Of a DNA stretch of 28,038 nt, positions 22,243 through 28,038 are shown piece after piece. Origin of the DNA: a virus; IMG/VR virus record IMGVR_UViG_3300048687_000060, positions 1 to 28,038 of that record; one strand, given 5' to 3'. The notes beneath the pieces were generated by a model, which did not search any database, was not told the origin of the DNA, and saw only the letters and a program-made list of their open reading frames with translations. The first letter of the stretch is position 1; each line of letters begins with the position of its first letter. The translations under genes were made by a program, and so were the position numbers.

Positions 22243-23430
22243 TTAACTGATAATCCGGCATGCCAACTCTGGGTAAATCGCGGCCACACCGTATAAAACG
22301 TCTAATCTTGTTGGGAAACTGTCATCACAAATCGAATATTGACGTACCATGCGAACCGAGACGCCCAATTGGTCATCGCTGACGCGAGCTGCCATGTCCA
22401 CGCCGTCCGGTAGCGGTAAATCGGCAGTCGCGTATGTAAATGCGTCCTTGTGGAATGCAAGCGCCTGCGCGGTCTTCGAGTTGGCGGTGAAGATCATGGT
22501 CAGCGGTGCGCTGGCCGCAGGGCTGGCGGTCACGGTCTGCGATGCGCCGGTAGGTGTGATCGGCGGATAGATCGGGATGGATGCCGTGCCATCTGCCGCG
22601 CTCGACACATCGGCAGTGACCGTAAACGTCCGGAGGTATCCGAGATCCTGGTGGTTCTGCCCGTTGACTGCATTCACCAGAGGGAGCGTGAACAGGTCGC
22701 CTTTCTTCAAGCGCGGAGCCGCCGCTGCGGTGAAGCCTGACACGAGCAGTGTCGAGCCCACCTGAGAGCCGCCTGCCACAATCGGTGCGCCGCCGTACGC
22801 GCCTGCTGTATGGGTCCTCGTATTCTGATCCATGCACCACTTGAATCCGCCCGTGATCCCCATGGTGCCCTTCTCGTATTGATCCTCGATTTGATCAGCC
22901 GATTGGAACAAGCCTTTCAATGCGTCCACAATCGTGGCTTGCTGGATCGGATTTACAACAACTGCGCGTTGCCCATCGCGAGGGGCCATGTTGTCGTCGA
23001 GCGCTACGCCGGCCATCAGGTAGGTAAGCAGCGTATTCGGAACGGTTCCCGCCGCACCGACCACATTGGGCACTGTCTGATAGAGGCCCATCATGTCGAA
23101 ATCGATCTTGTTCGCGACTACCGCGACTGCGGGCTTCAGGATGCGTTTGCTGAAGTCATCGATCGACAACGCCAGTTCGGCTGATGTGAACGTCAGGTCC
23201 ACGCCGAACTGCGTCGTCAAGGCGAGAGGTACTGACGTCTCGACGACATCTTCCACCGCGCACACGCGGCCCGTCCTGCCGATGTACTTCGGTGGTTTTC
23301 TAATGTTTAAAACAGATCCGATTTTTGCGCCGCTGCGGGCGAACTGGTCGCTGTACGTGGTGCTTATCTGCTTGGTAAAGCAGAGGTTGTTGGTCAAGAT
23401 CCTCGCAGCTTCGCGAGTGATCATAGACAT
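22243..23430 (-). CDS. Major capsid (coat) protein, P22 gp5-like
   Basis: The product is about 395 residues (P22 coat has 430). The N-terminus (MITREAARILTNNLCFTKQISTTYSDQFARSGAKIGSVLNIRKPPKYIGRTGR) is typical of the P22 coat family, as are TTQFGVDLTFTSAELALSIDDFSKRILKPAVAVVANKID and the closing MVRQYSICDDSFPTRLDVLYGVAAIYPELACRI. It builds the HK97-fold shell with scaffold help. Candidate ATGs are at 23430 and 23424. Neither has a clear ribosome site; a 16-codon frame ending two bases before the ATG could couple translation. It lies directly after the scaffold gene. Confidence 0.9.
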   Translation of the reverse strand: MSMITREAARILTNNLCFTKQISTTYSDQFARSGAKIGSVLNIRKPPKYIGRTGRVCAVEDVVETSVPLALTTQFGVDLTFTSAELALSIDDFSKRILKPAVAVVANKIDFDMMGLYQTVPNVVGAAGTVPNTLLTYLMAGVALDDNMAPRDGQRAVVVNPIQQATIVDALKGLFQSADQIEDQYEKGTMGITGGFKWCMDQNTRTHTAGAYGGAPIVAGGSQVGSTLLVSGFTAAAAPRLKKGDLFTLPLVNAVNGQNHQDLGYLRTFTVTADVSSAADGTASIPIYPPITPTGASQTVTASPAASAPLTMIFTANSKTAQALAFHKDAFTYATADLPLPDGVDMAARVSDDQLGVSVRMVRQYSICDDSFPTRLDVLYGVAAIYPELACRIIS

Positions 23431-23514
23431 CGTCAATAATGTCTGGGGTATATGGCTACCGATCCTTTTGTGGTTTGCAGCATCAGCGGAAATGCCGATG
23501 TGCTGGGTTCGGAG

Positions 23515-24435
23515 TTAACGGTTTCCCCGAGCTGCTTTGATCTGCCGTTCCCGCGCGCGGATGTAGTCGCCAAGGGGCAACTGATCCATCGGCACGGTAG
23601 AGGTCGCGCCTGCACCGTTTCCGACCGGCCGGATCGGATTAGGTGCGCGCGACACCGGCTTCACTCCGCTACTCGGAGCTGCCGTTTTTGCAGGTTCCAG
23701 CCTCGCCTTGAATTCGCCCAGCGCGGTTAACGCGCCAACGGGATCGAGACTTGCGATCCTGGCGAAGTCCTCTGGTCGCCGTGCCAGCTCGTAGGCCAGC
23801 TTCGGTCCGAGGGCATCCGCCATGATCGCCTGCTGCAAAACGGGTGTGAGGTTGATGTGATCGACGGACTCGAGTACGTCTTCAAAGTCCGGTGCTTCCG
23901 ATTTAAATTGGCCAACACGTTGTTGCCAGCCAGTTAATCTTTCCTGCTGCTGCGCGGCCTGGTGCCGCTGCTGCTGCACCGCATGCTCCTGCTGCAGCCG
24001 TGCCTCGAGCTTCCAGTCGGTGAGCTTGTCGAGGTACTCGTCGTAGGAATCGAACTGATCCTGTCTCGGACGTCCGTCGGCTACGGGTTGCGGCTGCGGT
24101 TGTTGCGGTTGTTGCGGTGGTCGCTGCTGTTGCTGATAGCTGAGCTCGTGGAATCGGCGCGCTAAGTACTCGTTCTCGCGGACCAGGCGTTCGATCTTGC
24201 GCTGGAAGCCGCCCGTGCGTTTCGGCTTGGCAGGCTCTTCGTCGCCTTCCTTCTCTTCCTCGCCGTCGCCTTCTTCTTCGGTTTCTTCTTCCGCTTCGTC
24301 AGGTTCTGCTGGCTTGGCCGGTGCTGGCGCTTTGACCGCCTGTTCCTGCTGCTCTGCCGGCGCTTCGGTTTCGATGCCGGCGGCGGCGTTGACGGCTTCC
24401 TGCGAGTCGGTTGTGGATGAGACTACAAGAGACAT
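23515..24435 (-). CDS. Capsid scaffolding protein, P22 gp8-like
   Basis: The product is 306 residues, P22 gp8 303. The N-terminus is acidic and disordered (EPDEAEEETEEEGDGEEEKEGDEEPAKPKR), followed by a coiled region (GGFQRKIERLVRENEYLARRFHELSYQQQQ) and a Gln/Pro linker. The helical body includes QDQFDSYDEYLDKLTDWKLEARLQQEH and PDFEDVLESVDH. The C-terminal RARERQIKAARGNR is the basic end that binds coat in this family. It has AAAGG five bases ahead of the ATG. It leaves the shell or is recycled after assembly. Composition, size and place between portal and coat support the call. Confidence 0.85.
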   Translation of the reverse strand: MSLVVSSTTDSQEAVNAAAGIETEAPAEQQEQAVKAPAPAKPAEPDEAEEETEEEGDGEEEKEGDEEPAKPKRTGGFQRKIERLVRENEYLARRFHELSYQQQQRPPQQPQQPQPQPVADGRPRQDQFDSYDEYLDKLTDWKLEARLQQEHAVQQQRHQAAQQQERLTGWQQRVGQFKSEAPDFEDVLESVDHINLTPVLQQAIMADALGPKLAYELARRPEDFARIASLDPVGALTALGEFKARLEPAKTAAPSSGVKPVSRAPNPIRPVGNGAGATSTVPMDQLPLGDYIRARERQIKAARGNR

Positions 24436-24443
24436 GGGTACCT

Positions 24444-24472
24444 TTGGGCTATGTATTTATAGGGTTTATGGT
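24444..24472 (+). promoter_or_regulatory. Possible promoter for the plus-strand island
   Basis: TTGGGC at 24444-24449 and TATGGT at 24467-24472 are 17 nt apart, in the gap between the divergent scaffold gene and the first ORF of the plus-strand island. The match is moderate. It would fire against the virion operon. Confidence 0.35.
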
Positions 24473-24488
24473 TGCTACGATGGAATCA

Positions 24489-24511
24489 GCCGGTAAACCA
24501 TCCGGCAGGAG
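24489..24511 (+). promoter_or_regulatory. Hairpin joined to Shine-Dalgarno before TTG start
   Basis: GCCGG at 24489-24493 and CCGGC at 24502-24506 form a 5-bp stem with an 8-nt loop; AGGAG at 24507-24511 follows without a gap and lies 7 nt before the TTG at 24519. A near-copy of this arrangement precedes the third ORF of the island (stem 24929-24944, AGGAG 24946-24950, TTG 24959). Confidence 0.45.
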
Positions 24512-24518
24512 AAACTAA

Positions 24519-24716
24519 TTGACCGAGAGTGTTCTGATTGCCCTAATTAGTGCAGGTGGCATGTCGCTTACCGCCATCACCGCACTCCTTCTCAACTACC
24601 GAGGCTTCAACAGCATCGAACGCCGCTTAGAGATCATCGAGAAAGACCTGAAAGACTTCTTCCGGGAGTTGTCGAGCCATGACAAACGCATCGCTGATCT
24701 GGAGAAAGCCAAATGA
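24519..24716 (+). CDS. Small membrane-anchored coiled-coil protein
   Basis: The product is 65 residues from a TTG at 24519, with AGGAG at 24507-24511. A membrane segment (VLIALISAGGMSLTAITALLLNY, residues 5-27) is followed by a charged coiled coil (NSIERRLEIIEKDLKDFFRELSSHDKRIADLEKAK). This topology is frequent in small phage proteins placed near lysis or virion genes, and a holin or spanin-like role is possible but not shown. The ATG of the next ORF overlaps its stop (ATGA). It is antisense to its virion-operon neighbours. Confidence 0.62.
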   Translation: MTESVLIALISAGGMSLTAITALLLNYRGFNSIERRLEIIEKDLKDFFRELSSHDKRIADLEKAK

Positions 24717-24877
24717 CCGACTCGCAATTGCTGGTCTTGTCGGTTGCCATTGTATTTCCCATCTCCGTGTTGATCTTCCAAATCGGTATGGTTGTCGCGG
24801 CTATTAATCGTTTAAACGACACGTTGCAATCAGCACGGTCTACCATGCGATCTAGCGACGTGTCTCATCTTCGCTGA
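24713..24877 (+). CDS. Small single-span membrane protein
   Basis: This 54-residue frame starts at an ATG overlapping the stop of the previous gene (ATGA). It has one strong membrane segment (LLVLSVAIVFPISVLIFQIGMVVAAI, residues 6-31) and a polar tail (NRLNDTLQSARSTMRSSDVSHLR). Coupling to the preceding membrane coiled-coil protein suggests the two act as a pair at the inner membrane; what they do is unknown. Confidence 0.55.
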   Translation: MTDSQLLVLSVAIVFPISVLIFQIGMVVAAINRLNDTLQSARSTMRSSDVSHLR

Positions 24878-24958
24878 GTGCCTTCTCTGTGCGAAGCGGA
24901 GCCTCCGGGTTGGTAACCTGGCAAAGCGGGTAGGTCAAGCCCGTTAGGAGAAAATCAC

Positions 24959-25081
24959 TTGTCCGACAATCCCAACCCGCCTGCTACCAGGGCGGATATC
25001 CAACATCTTGCAAACCTAATCATCCATTTGACAGACCGCATCAAGCGTATGACTCGCAAGTTAGAGGGCAAGCCCGCTTAA
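24959..25081 (+). CDS. Small 40-residue basic/helical ORF, third gene of island
   Basis: The frame begins at a TTG at 24959, with AGGAG at 24946-24950 at ideal distance, and gives (M)SDNPNPPATRADIQHLANLIIHLTDRIKRMTRKLEGKPA: a Pro-rich start and an amphipathic basic helix. Its TAA overlaps the portal stop codon in the shared TTAA at 25078-25081. The initiation region closely resembles that of the first island ORF. Function unknown. Confidence 0.5.
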   Translation: MSDNPNPPATRADIQHLANLIIHLTDRIKRMTRKLEGKPA

Positions 25082-27165
25082 TCCCCTCCACCAAACGACC
25101 CATTCGGCGGCTTCTGCTGTTGCTGCTCTTTCTTCGCTCCCAACTTCATCTGTTCCGCGGTGATCTTCGTTTCGGCATTCAACTGCGCGATGCTCTCCTG
25201 CGACTCTACCTTCTGATCGGTCTGCAATACGTCCGAATGAATCTTGCCCGCATCCCGCATGATGTCCGTCTGCGCCTTCATCTCCGCCAGCATTTGCTTA
25301 CTCTCGATATCCCGCATCTGCATCCGCTCCGCCGAATCGATCTGCAGTTTCTGGGTACGGATGATCTCGGTAGCCTGCTGCAACTGCGCTTGCAGTTCCT
25401 GGGCCTGCATCTGCATCTGCTGCATCGCGGCCTGGGCTTGGGGCGGGATCGGCGGTTCGCCCTCTTTGGGTATATCGGGAGGTCTGATGCGGTCTGCGAT
25501 GGCATCGGCTCCCGGCCAGTCCATCGCGGTGACCAGCAGGTCCGCATACCGCGGCACCAGCTCCGGAGCCACCTGGGCGAACTGCATCATGCTCTCGGCG
25601 CTTTCCTGGCGCTTGGTGGCGTAGGATGGCCCGACCGCTACCGCTACGTCGTAGCGTCCCGCGGATAGATCGTAGAACTTTTCCATCCCGCTGTTCTGCT
25701 GCCGGAATGGCGCGTTCACCGGGACTGATTTCTCCGTGCCATCCTCGCCGATGATGCGGACCACGCGGCCAGGCCGGTCGTAGATCTTCGGGATCAGGTC
25801 AACCAGGATCCTGCCCTCGTGAGTGATTGCCGTGGTCAAGTTGTCGACGTAGTGATAATTAGCGACATCGCCCTGCATCTTACGGGCGCGTATGCCAATG
25901 CCGGATGTCTCGTTGCTTCGGTTGCCCAGCGATGCGTCATAGATCCCGGTTGCGGCCTTCATGTGATCGACCGCGACCTGCTCGGCCTGCGTGATGGCTT
26001 GTACCGGAGGTTCGTACACCTGCCTTTGTGGCGGGGGAACAAGCTCCTGTCCTACCGCTTTCGGCTTATAGATCAGGTACGGATAGTTGCGGGTATTCGC
26101 CTGCGCCCATTCCTGCTCATGGTTCTCTGTCTGTCCTTCCGCCACCATGTACGGGGCTCTCGGTGCGAGTGCAATCGTCTCGGTCTTGCAGGACTCCCAG
26201 TAGTTGAGCATGCGCTGCGGGTCTTTGGCGTTACGCACCATGCCGCTTAGTTCCGTCTCGCCGTCGATGTCGTATTCTTCCCCTAGGACCGCGATTACGG
26301 GTATCCATTGGCCCAGCCAGTCTGCTTCCTCCAAGACTTGGCAACCGTCGATCTTGCACCACTTGACCAAGGGCATGTCGGTGGTGCGCTGCGCGATGAT
26401 GTTGGTTCCTTCGGGGACCTGCTCGAGCGGCATCACCGTGCCATCGGCCAGCATCGCTATCGGCGTGGGGACCATCTCGCGGCTGAAGTACTCGGCTATG
26501 CGTACACCCTTCTCGAATCTCCAGAAGGGTGCGTCGTCGCCTAAGCTGCGGAAGTCTTCCGCGGAGTACATGTCCTTATCCGGGAACTGCGCTTTGAACT
26601 CGTCCTCCGTCAGGTCTTCGACGATGAAGCAGTACCGCGCATCGCTGTAATCCGGTTCCTGGCAGGCTGGGTCCATGTAGACCGTGGCCGGGTTCTTGAT
26701 GCGTTTGATGTAGATCTCCTGGTCGAATCCCATCGGGTCCGCGAAGTCGGTGACGATGCGGTAATAGCCTCGTCCGCACACCACGGCGTAGAAGGCTGCG
26801 TAGGATCTGGCGGTATCGGCTTTCGACTGCCGTTCGATGTGGCGGATGAGGCCTTGAAAGATCTCTGCGGTTTCCTTGTCCCCGGTATCGTCTACCGGGC
26901 TGACGTTCGGCGCTGGCTTGTTCTGCCGGATCTCGTTTGTGACCTGGTGGACGAACTGCGGCATGCGGTTCAGCGTGAGGCAGGGGCGCTTGTCCATCTC
27001 GCGCTGTCTACGTACGTTGTCTGGCCACTGGCCTTCTCCCTGGTAGAATTCCAAATCTTGTTTTTGGAGGGCTCGCAGCCTGCTTTCGGACTCCGCGCTG
27101 AGCTTGAAACGCTCTCTGGCCGTGGACAGGAAGTCGTCCTCGTCCTTCGTCTTCTTGTACGCCAT
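25078..27165 (-). CDS. Portal protein, P22 gp1-like
   Basis: The product is 695 residues from the ATG at 27165 (P22 portal 725). The family signature is clear: KQDLEFYQGEGQWPDNVRRQREMDKRPCLTLNRMPQFVHQVTNEIRQNKPAPNVSPVDDTGDKETAEIFQGLIRHIERQSKADTARSYAAFYAVVCGRGYYRI, followed by DPACQEPDYSDARYCFI and, near the middle, ATGIYDASLGNRSNETSGIGIRARKMQGD. The C-terminal 120 residues are Gln-rich coiled coil (QAAMQQMQMQAQELQAQLQQATEI), as in P22 the barrel. It forms the DNA entry ring. An upstream extension of the frame is Arg/Ala-rich and was not taken. Confidence 0.92.
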   Translation of the reverse strand: MAYKKTKDEDDFLSTARERFKLSAESESRLRALQKQDLEFYQGEGQWPDNVRRQREMDKRPCLTLNRMPQFVHQVTNEIRQNKPAPNVSPVDDTGDKETAEIFQGLIRHIERQSKADTARSYAAFYAVVCGRGYYRIVTDFADPMGFDQEIYIKRIKNPATVYMDPACQEPDYSDARYCFIVEDLTEDEFKAQFPDKDMYSAEDFRSLGDDAPFWRFEKGVRIAEYFSREMVPTPIAMLADGTVMPLEQVPEGTNIIAQRTTDMPLVKWCKIDGCQVLEEADWLGQWIPVIAVLGEEYDIDGETELSGMVRNAKDPQRMLNYWESCKTETIALAPRAPYMVAEGQTENHEQEWAQANTRNYPYLIYKPKAVGQELVPPPQRQVYEPPVQAITQAEQVAVDHMKAATGIYDASLGNRSNETSGIGIRARKMQGDVANYHYVDNLTTAITHEGRILVDLIPKIYDRPGRVVRIIGEDGTEKSVPVNAPFRQQNSGMEKFYDLSAGRYDVAVAVGPSYATKRQESAESMMQFAQVAPELVPRYADLLVTAMDWPGADAIADRIRPPDIPKEGEPPIPPQAQAAMQQMQMQAQELQAQLQQATEIIRTQKLQIDSAERMQMRDIESKQMLAEMKAQTDIMRDAGKIHSDVLQTDQKVESQESIAQLNAETKITAEQMKLGAKKEQQQQKPPNGSFGGGD

Positions 27166-27169
27166 TGTG

Positions 27170-27412
27170 TTAGCAGTTGCAGCTCTTCTTATCCGCGCAA
27201 TCGCAGCTCTTCTTCTTCGCACGCCGTTCTTCGCTTAATCCGATCGCGATCGCCTGGGGCCTTGATTTGACCTTATCCCCGCTACTGCTCTTCAGGTCGC
27301 CCGTGTTGAACTCGCTCATCACCTTGGATACCTTGTCCCCCGGCTTCTTCCTGCCTGCTTTGCGGGATACGACGTCGTCCGTCACTGCCGTCCTGGTCAG
27401 TGATTTGTTCAT
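27170..27412 (-). CDS. DUF6496-like small basic protein
   Basis: The product is 80 residues from the ATG at 27412, with GAGGAG just upstream. The central VSKVMSEFNTGDLKSSSGDKVKSRPQAIAIGLSEERRAKKK matches the DUF6496 pattern (KVMxEFKxGxLxSGSGxKVxxRxQAIAIxLSEARK). The C-terminus is Cys-rich (CDCADKKSCNC), which is unusual for the family and may bind metal. Members are common in phages and bacteria; the function is unknown. It ends 4 nt before the portal start. A small hairpin (GCCGAT 27444-27449 with 27453-27458) lies in its leader. Confidence 0.72.
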   Translation of the reverse strand: MNKSLTRTAVTDDVVSRKAGRKKPGDKVSKVMSEFNTGDLKSSSGDKVKSRPQAIAIGLSEERRAKKKSCDCADKKSCNC

Positions 27413-27504
27413 GGCAATTCTCCTCAATAGAAACGGTATGCGAGCCGATCAAATCGGCATCTCCGCCGTCGCCACATCTCACCCACGCACGCACAAATCC
27501 CGCG

Positions 27505-27684
27505 CTACGCCTGATTGCGTTGCCCGTTGCGTCGTAGAGCACGTATCTCGTCCTCGATCAGTTTGCGTTCACAGCGCCAGTCATAAAGCCACAACAAGAC
27601 GCCATCGATGTCCGGGTAACCGGATCGCAGCGTGGCTTCCGCTTCCGCTATCTCTCGGTCGCAGCGTGCTAGTTCCTCGATCAG
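27505..27684 (-). CDS. Small helical protein, start uncertain
   Basis: The conserved-looking part is about 59 residues (LIEELARCDREIAEAEATLRSGYPDIDGVLLWLYDWRCERKLIEDEIRALRRN). The frame is open upstream, but the only ATG is at 27786, which would overlap the preceding gene by about 100 nt. A CTG at 27684 overlaps that gene's TGA as CTGA, like the ATGA junctions elsewhere here, and is the likelier start although CTG is rare. A helical hairpin fold is suggested. Function unknown. Confidence 0.42.
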   Translation of the reverse strand: MIEELARCDREIAEAEATLRSGYPDIDGVLLWLYDWRCERKLIEDEIRALRRNGQRNQA

Positions 27685-27884
27685 TCTCTGATGACGTGCG
27701 TCCCGAACGTCTTCTCCCGCATGCAGATCAGGCAGAACAACGGGGACTTCAGGAACTCTTCCGGCCCGTGCATCACATGCCCGCATTCGAGCGTAGCCAC
27801 GAAGTAATCGTGCGCTTCGCACCATTCCGCTTTGAGTACACGTCTCAGGCATCGCTTGGCTGCGCGAACCAGCACATCACTCAT
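27681..27884 (-). CDS. Small zinc-binding-type protein
   Basis: The product is 67 residues from the ATG at 27884. It contains LRRVLKAEWCEAHDYFVATLECGHVMHGPEEFLKSPLFCLICM, with C-G-H and CxxC spaced as in small zinc ribbons. The N-terminal helix is basic. It starts 4 nt after the stop of the truncated gene at the right edge and overlaps the next gene. A longer frame to 28022 is Arg-rich and would cover that truncated gene, so it was not taken. Function unknown. Confidence 0.55.
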   Translation of the reverse strand: MSDVLVRAAKRCLRRVLKAEWCEAHDYFVATLECGHVMHGPEEFLKSPLFCLICMREKTFGTHVIRD

Positions 27885-27888
27885 CACG

Positions 27889-28038
27889 TCAACTACAGAA
27901 CCACCCAAACACCTTGCACAACCACCGGTGGAAACTGCCATACAGCCGCTCCGGCGCCGGGGACGGCGGATACGGCGTGATCGTCTCCGGCGTCCAATTC
28001 GCGATCGGCGACTCGGCGCCAAACGATACCTGATCGAT
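27889..28038 (-). CDS. C-terminal end of a gene truncated at the right edge
   Basis: The frame enters from the right edge and runs 49 codons to a TGA at 27889-27891, with no start in view. The visible end is Pro-rich then aromatic (ANWTPETITPYPPSPAPERLYGSFHRWLCKVFGWFCS). Codons use G or C at most third positions, as in the virion genes. The distance of 4 nt to the next ATG fits an operon. It is too short to identify. Terminase genes would be expected in this direction, but this tail is not recognisable as one. Confidence 0.5.
   Translation of the reverse strand: MDQVSFGAESPIANWTPETITPYPPSPAPERLYGSFHRWLCKVFGWFCS

Noticed and set aside
27681-28022. Extended Arg-rich N-terminus of the small zinc protein
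   Set aside because: The extension overlaps a better frame at 27889-28038 with normal codon use; the ATG at 27884 fits operon spacing.
1-28038. CRISPR array or retroelement (diversity-generating element)
   Set aside because: No regularly spaced direct repeats with unique spacers and no reverse transcriptase gene are present.

Overview
The window is a contiguous stretch of a temperate, short-tailed (podovirus-type) phage or prophage. A P22-type virion gene set lies on the minus strand (portal, scaffold, coat, gp4-like and gp10-like tail factors, injection-type proteins, tailspike). A tyrosine recombinase and a tightly packed early operon show a temperate lifestyle. No flanking host genes and no ribosomal or transfer RNA genes are visible. 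The host cannot be fixed from the sequence. A small lysine-rich GGKA-type protein at the left and several phage-module sequences are reminiscent of Acidobacteriota phages, but that is a weak inference. The large terminase subunit, endolysin and a classical CI-type repressor are not recognisable here; terminase would be expected beyond the right edge.

Layout. Positions 1-351 (minus): a truncated coiled-coil ORF and a small basic protein. Positions 352-461: divergent control region with GTAC-rich repeats. Positions 462-3325 (plus): a seven-gene early operon, every junction overlapping: two small Cys-rich proteins, an unknown protein, a GIY-YIG homing endonuclease, a Gp157-like protein, a LuxR-type HTH peptide and a Ref/DUF968-like HNH nuclease. 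Positions 3326-3683: a gene-free convergent region packed with perfect hairpins. Positions 3684-4658 (minus): integrase. Positions 4659-5018: divergent control region with two palindromes. Positions 5019-7522 (plus): a putative replication initiator carrying iteron-like repeats, an HNH nuclease and three small proteins, two of them zinc-binding. Positions 7523-8177: a region of many hairpins ending in an intrinsic terminator. Positions 8190-9062 (plus): a moron-like cassette with its own promoter, a secreted repeat protein and a membrane protein.

Positions 8986-28038 (minus) form the virion cluster, transcribed right to left: small ORFs, DUF6496-like protein, portal, scaffold, coat, a 207-residue unknown, gp4-like factor 1, tailspike, gp4-like factor 2, collagen-like fibre, gp10-like hub, collar-type fibre, then three injection-type proteins. 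Order and content follow P22 1-8-5-4-10-(7/20/16). Plus-strand genes interrupt the cluster at four places: an HNH gene at 15457, a small ORF at 17302, an HNH gene at 21097 and a three-ORF island at 24519-25081.

Most notable: a candidate lambda-O-style origin inside the replication gene (5498-5710), two gene-poor regions that look like structured RNA or attachment/control DNA (3329-3651 and about 7566-8177), five separate nuclease genes, and antisense small-gene islands with TTG starts inside the virion operon.
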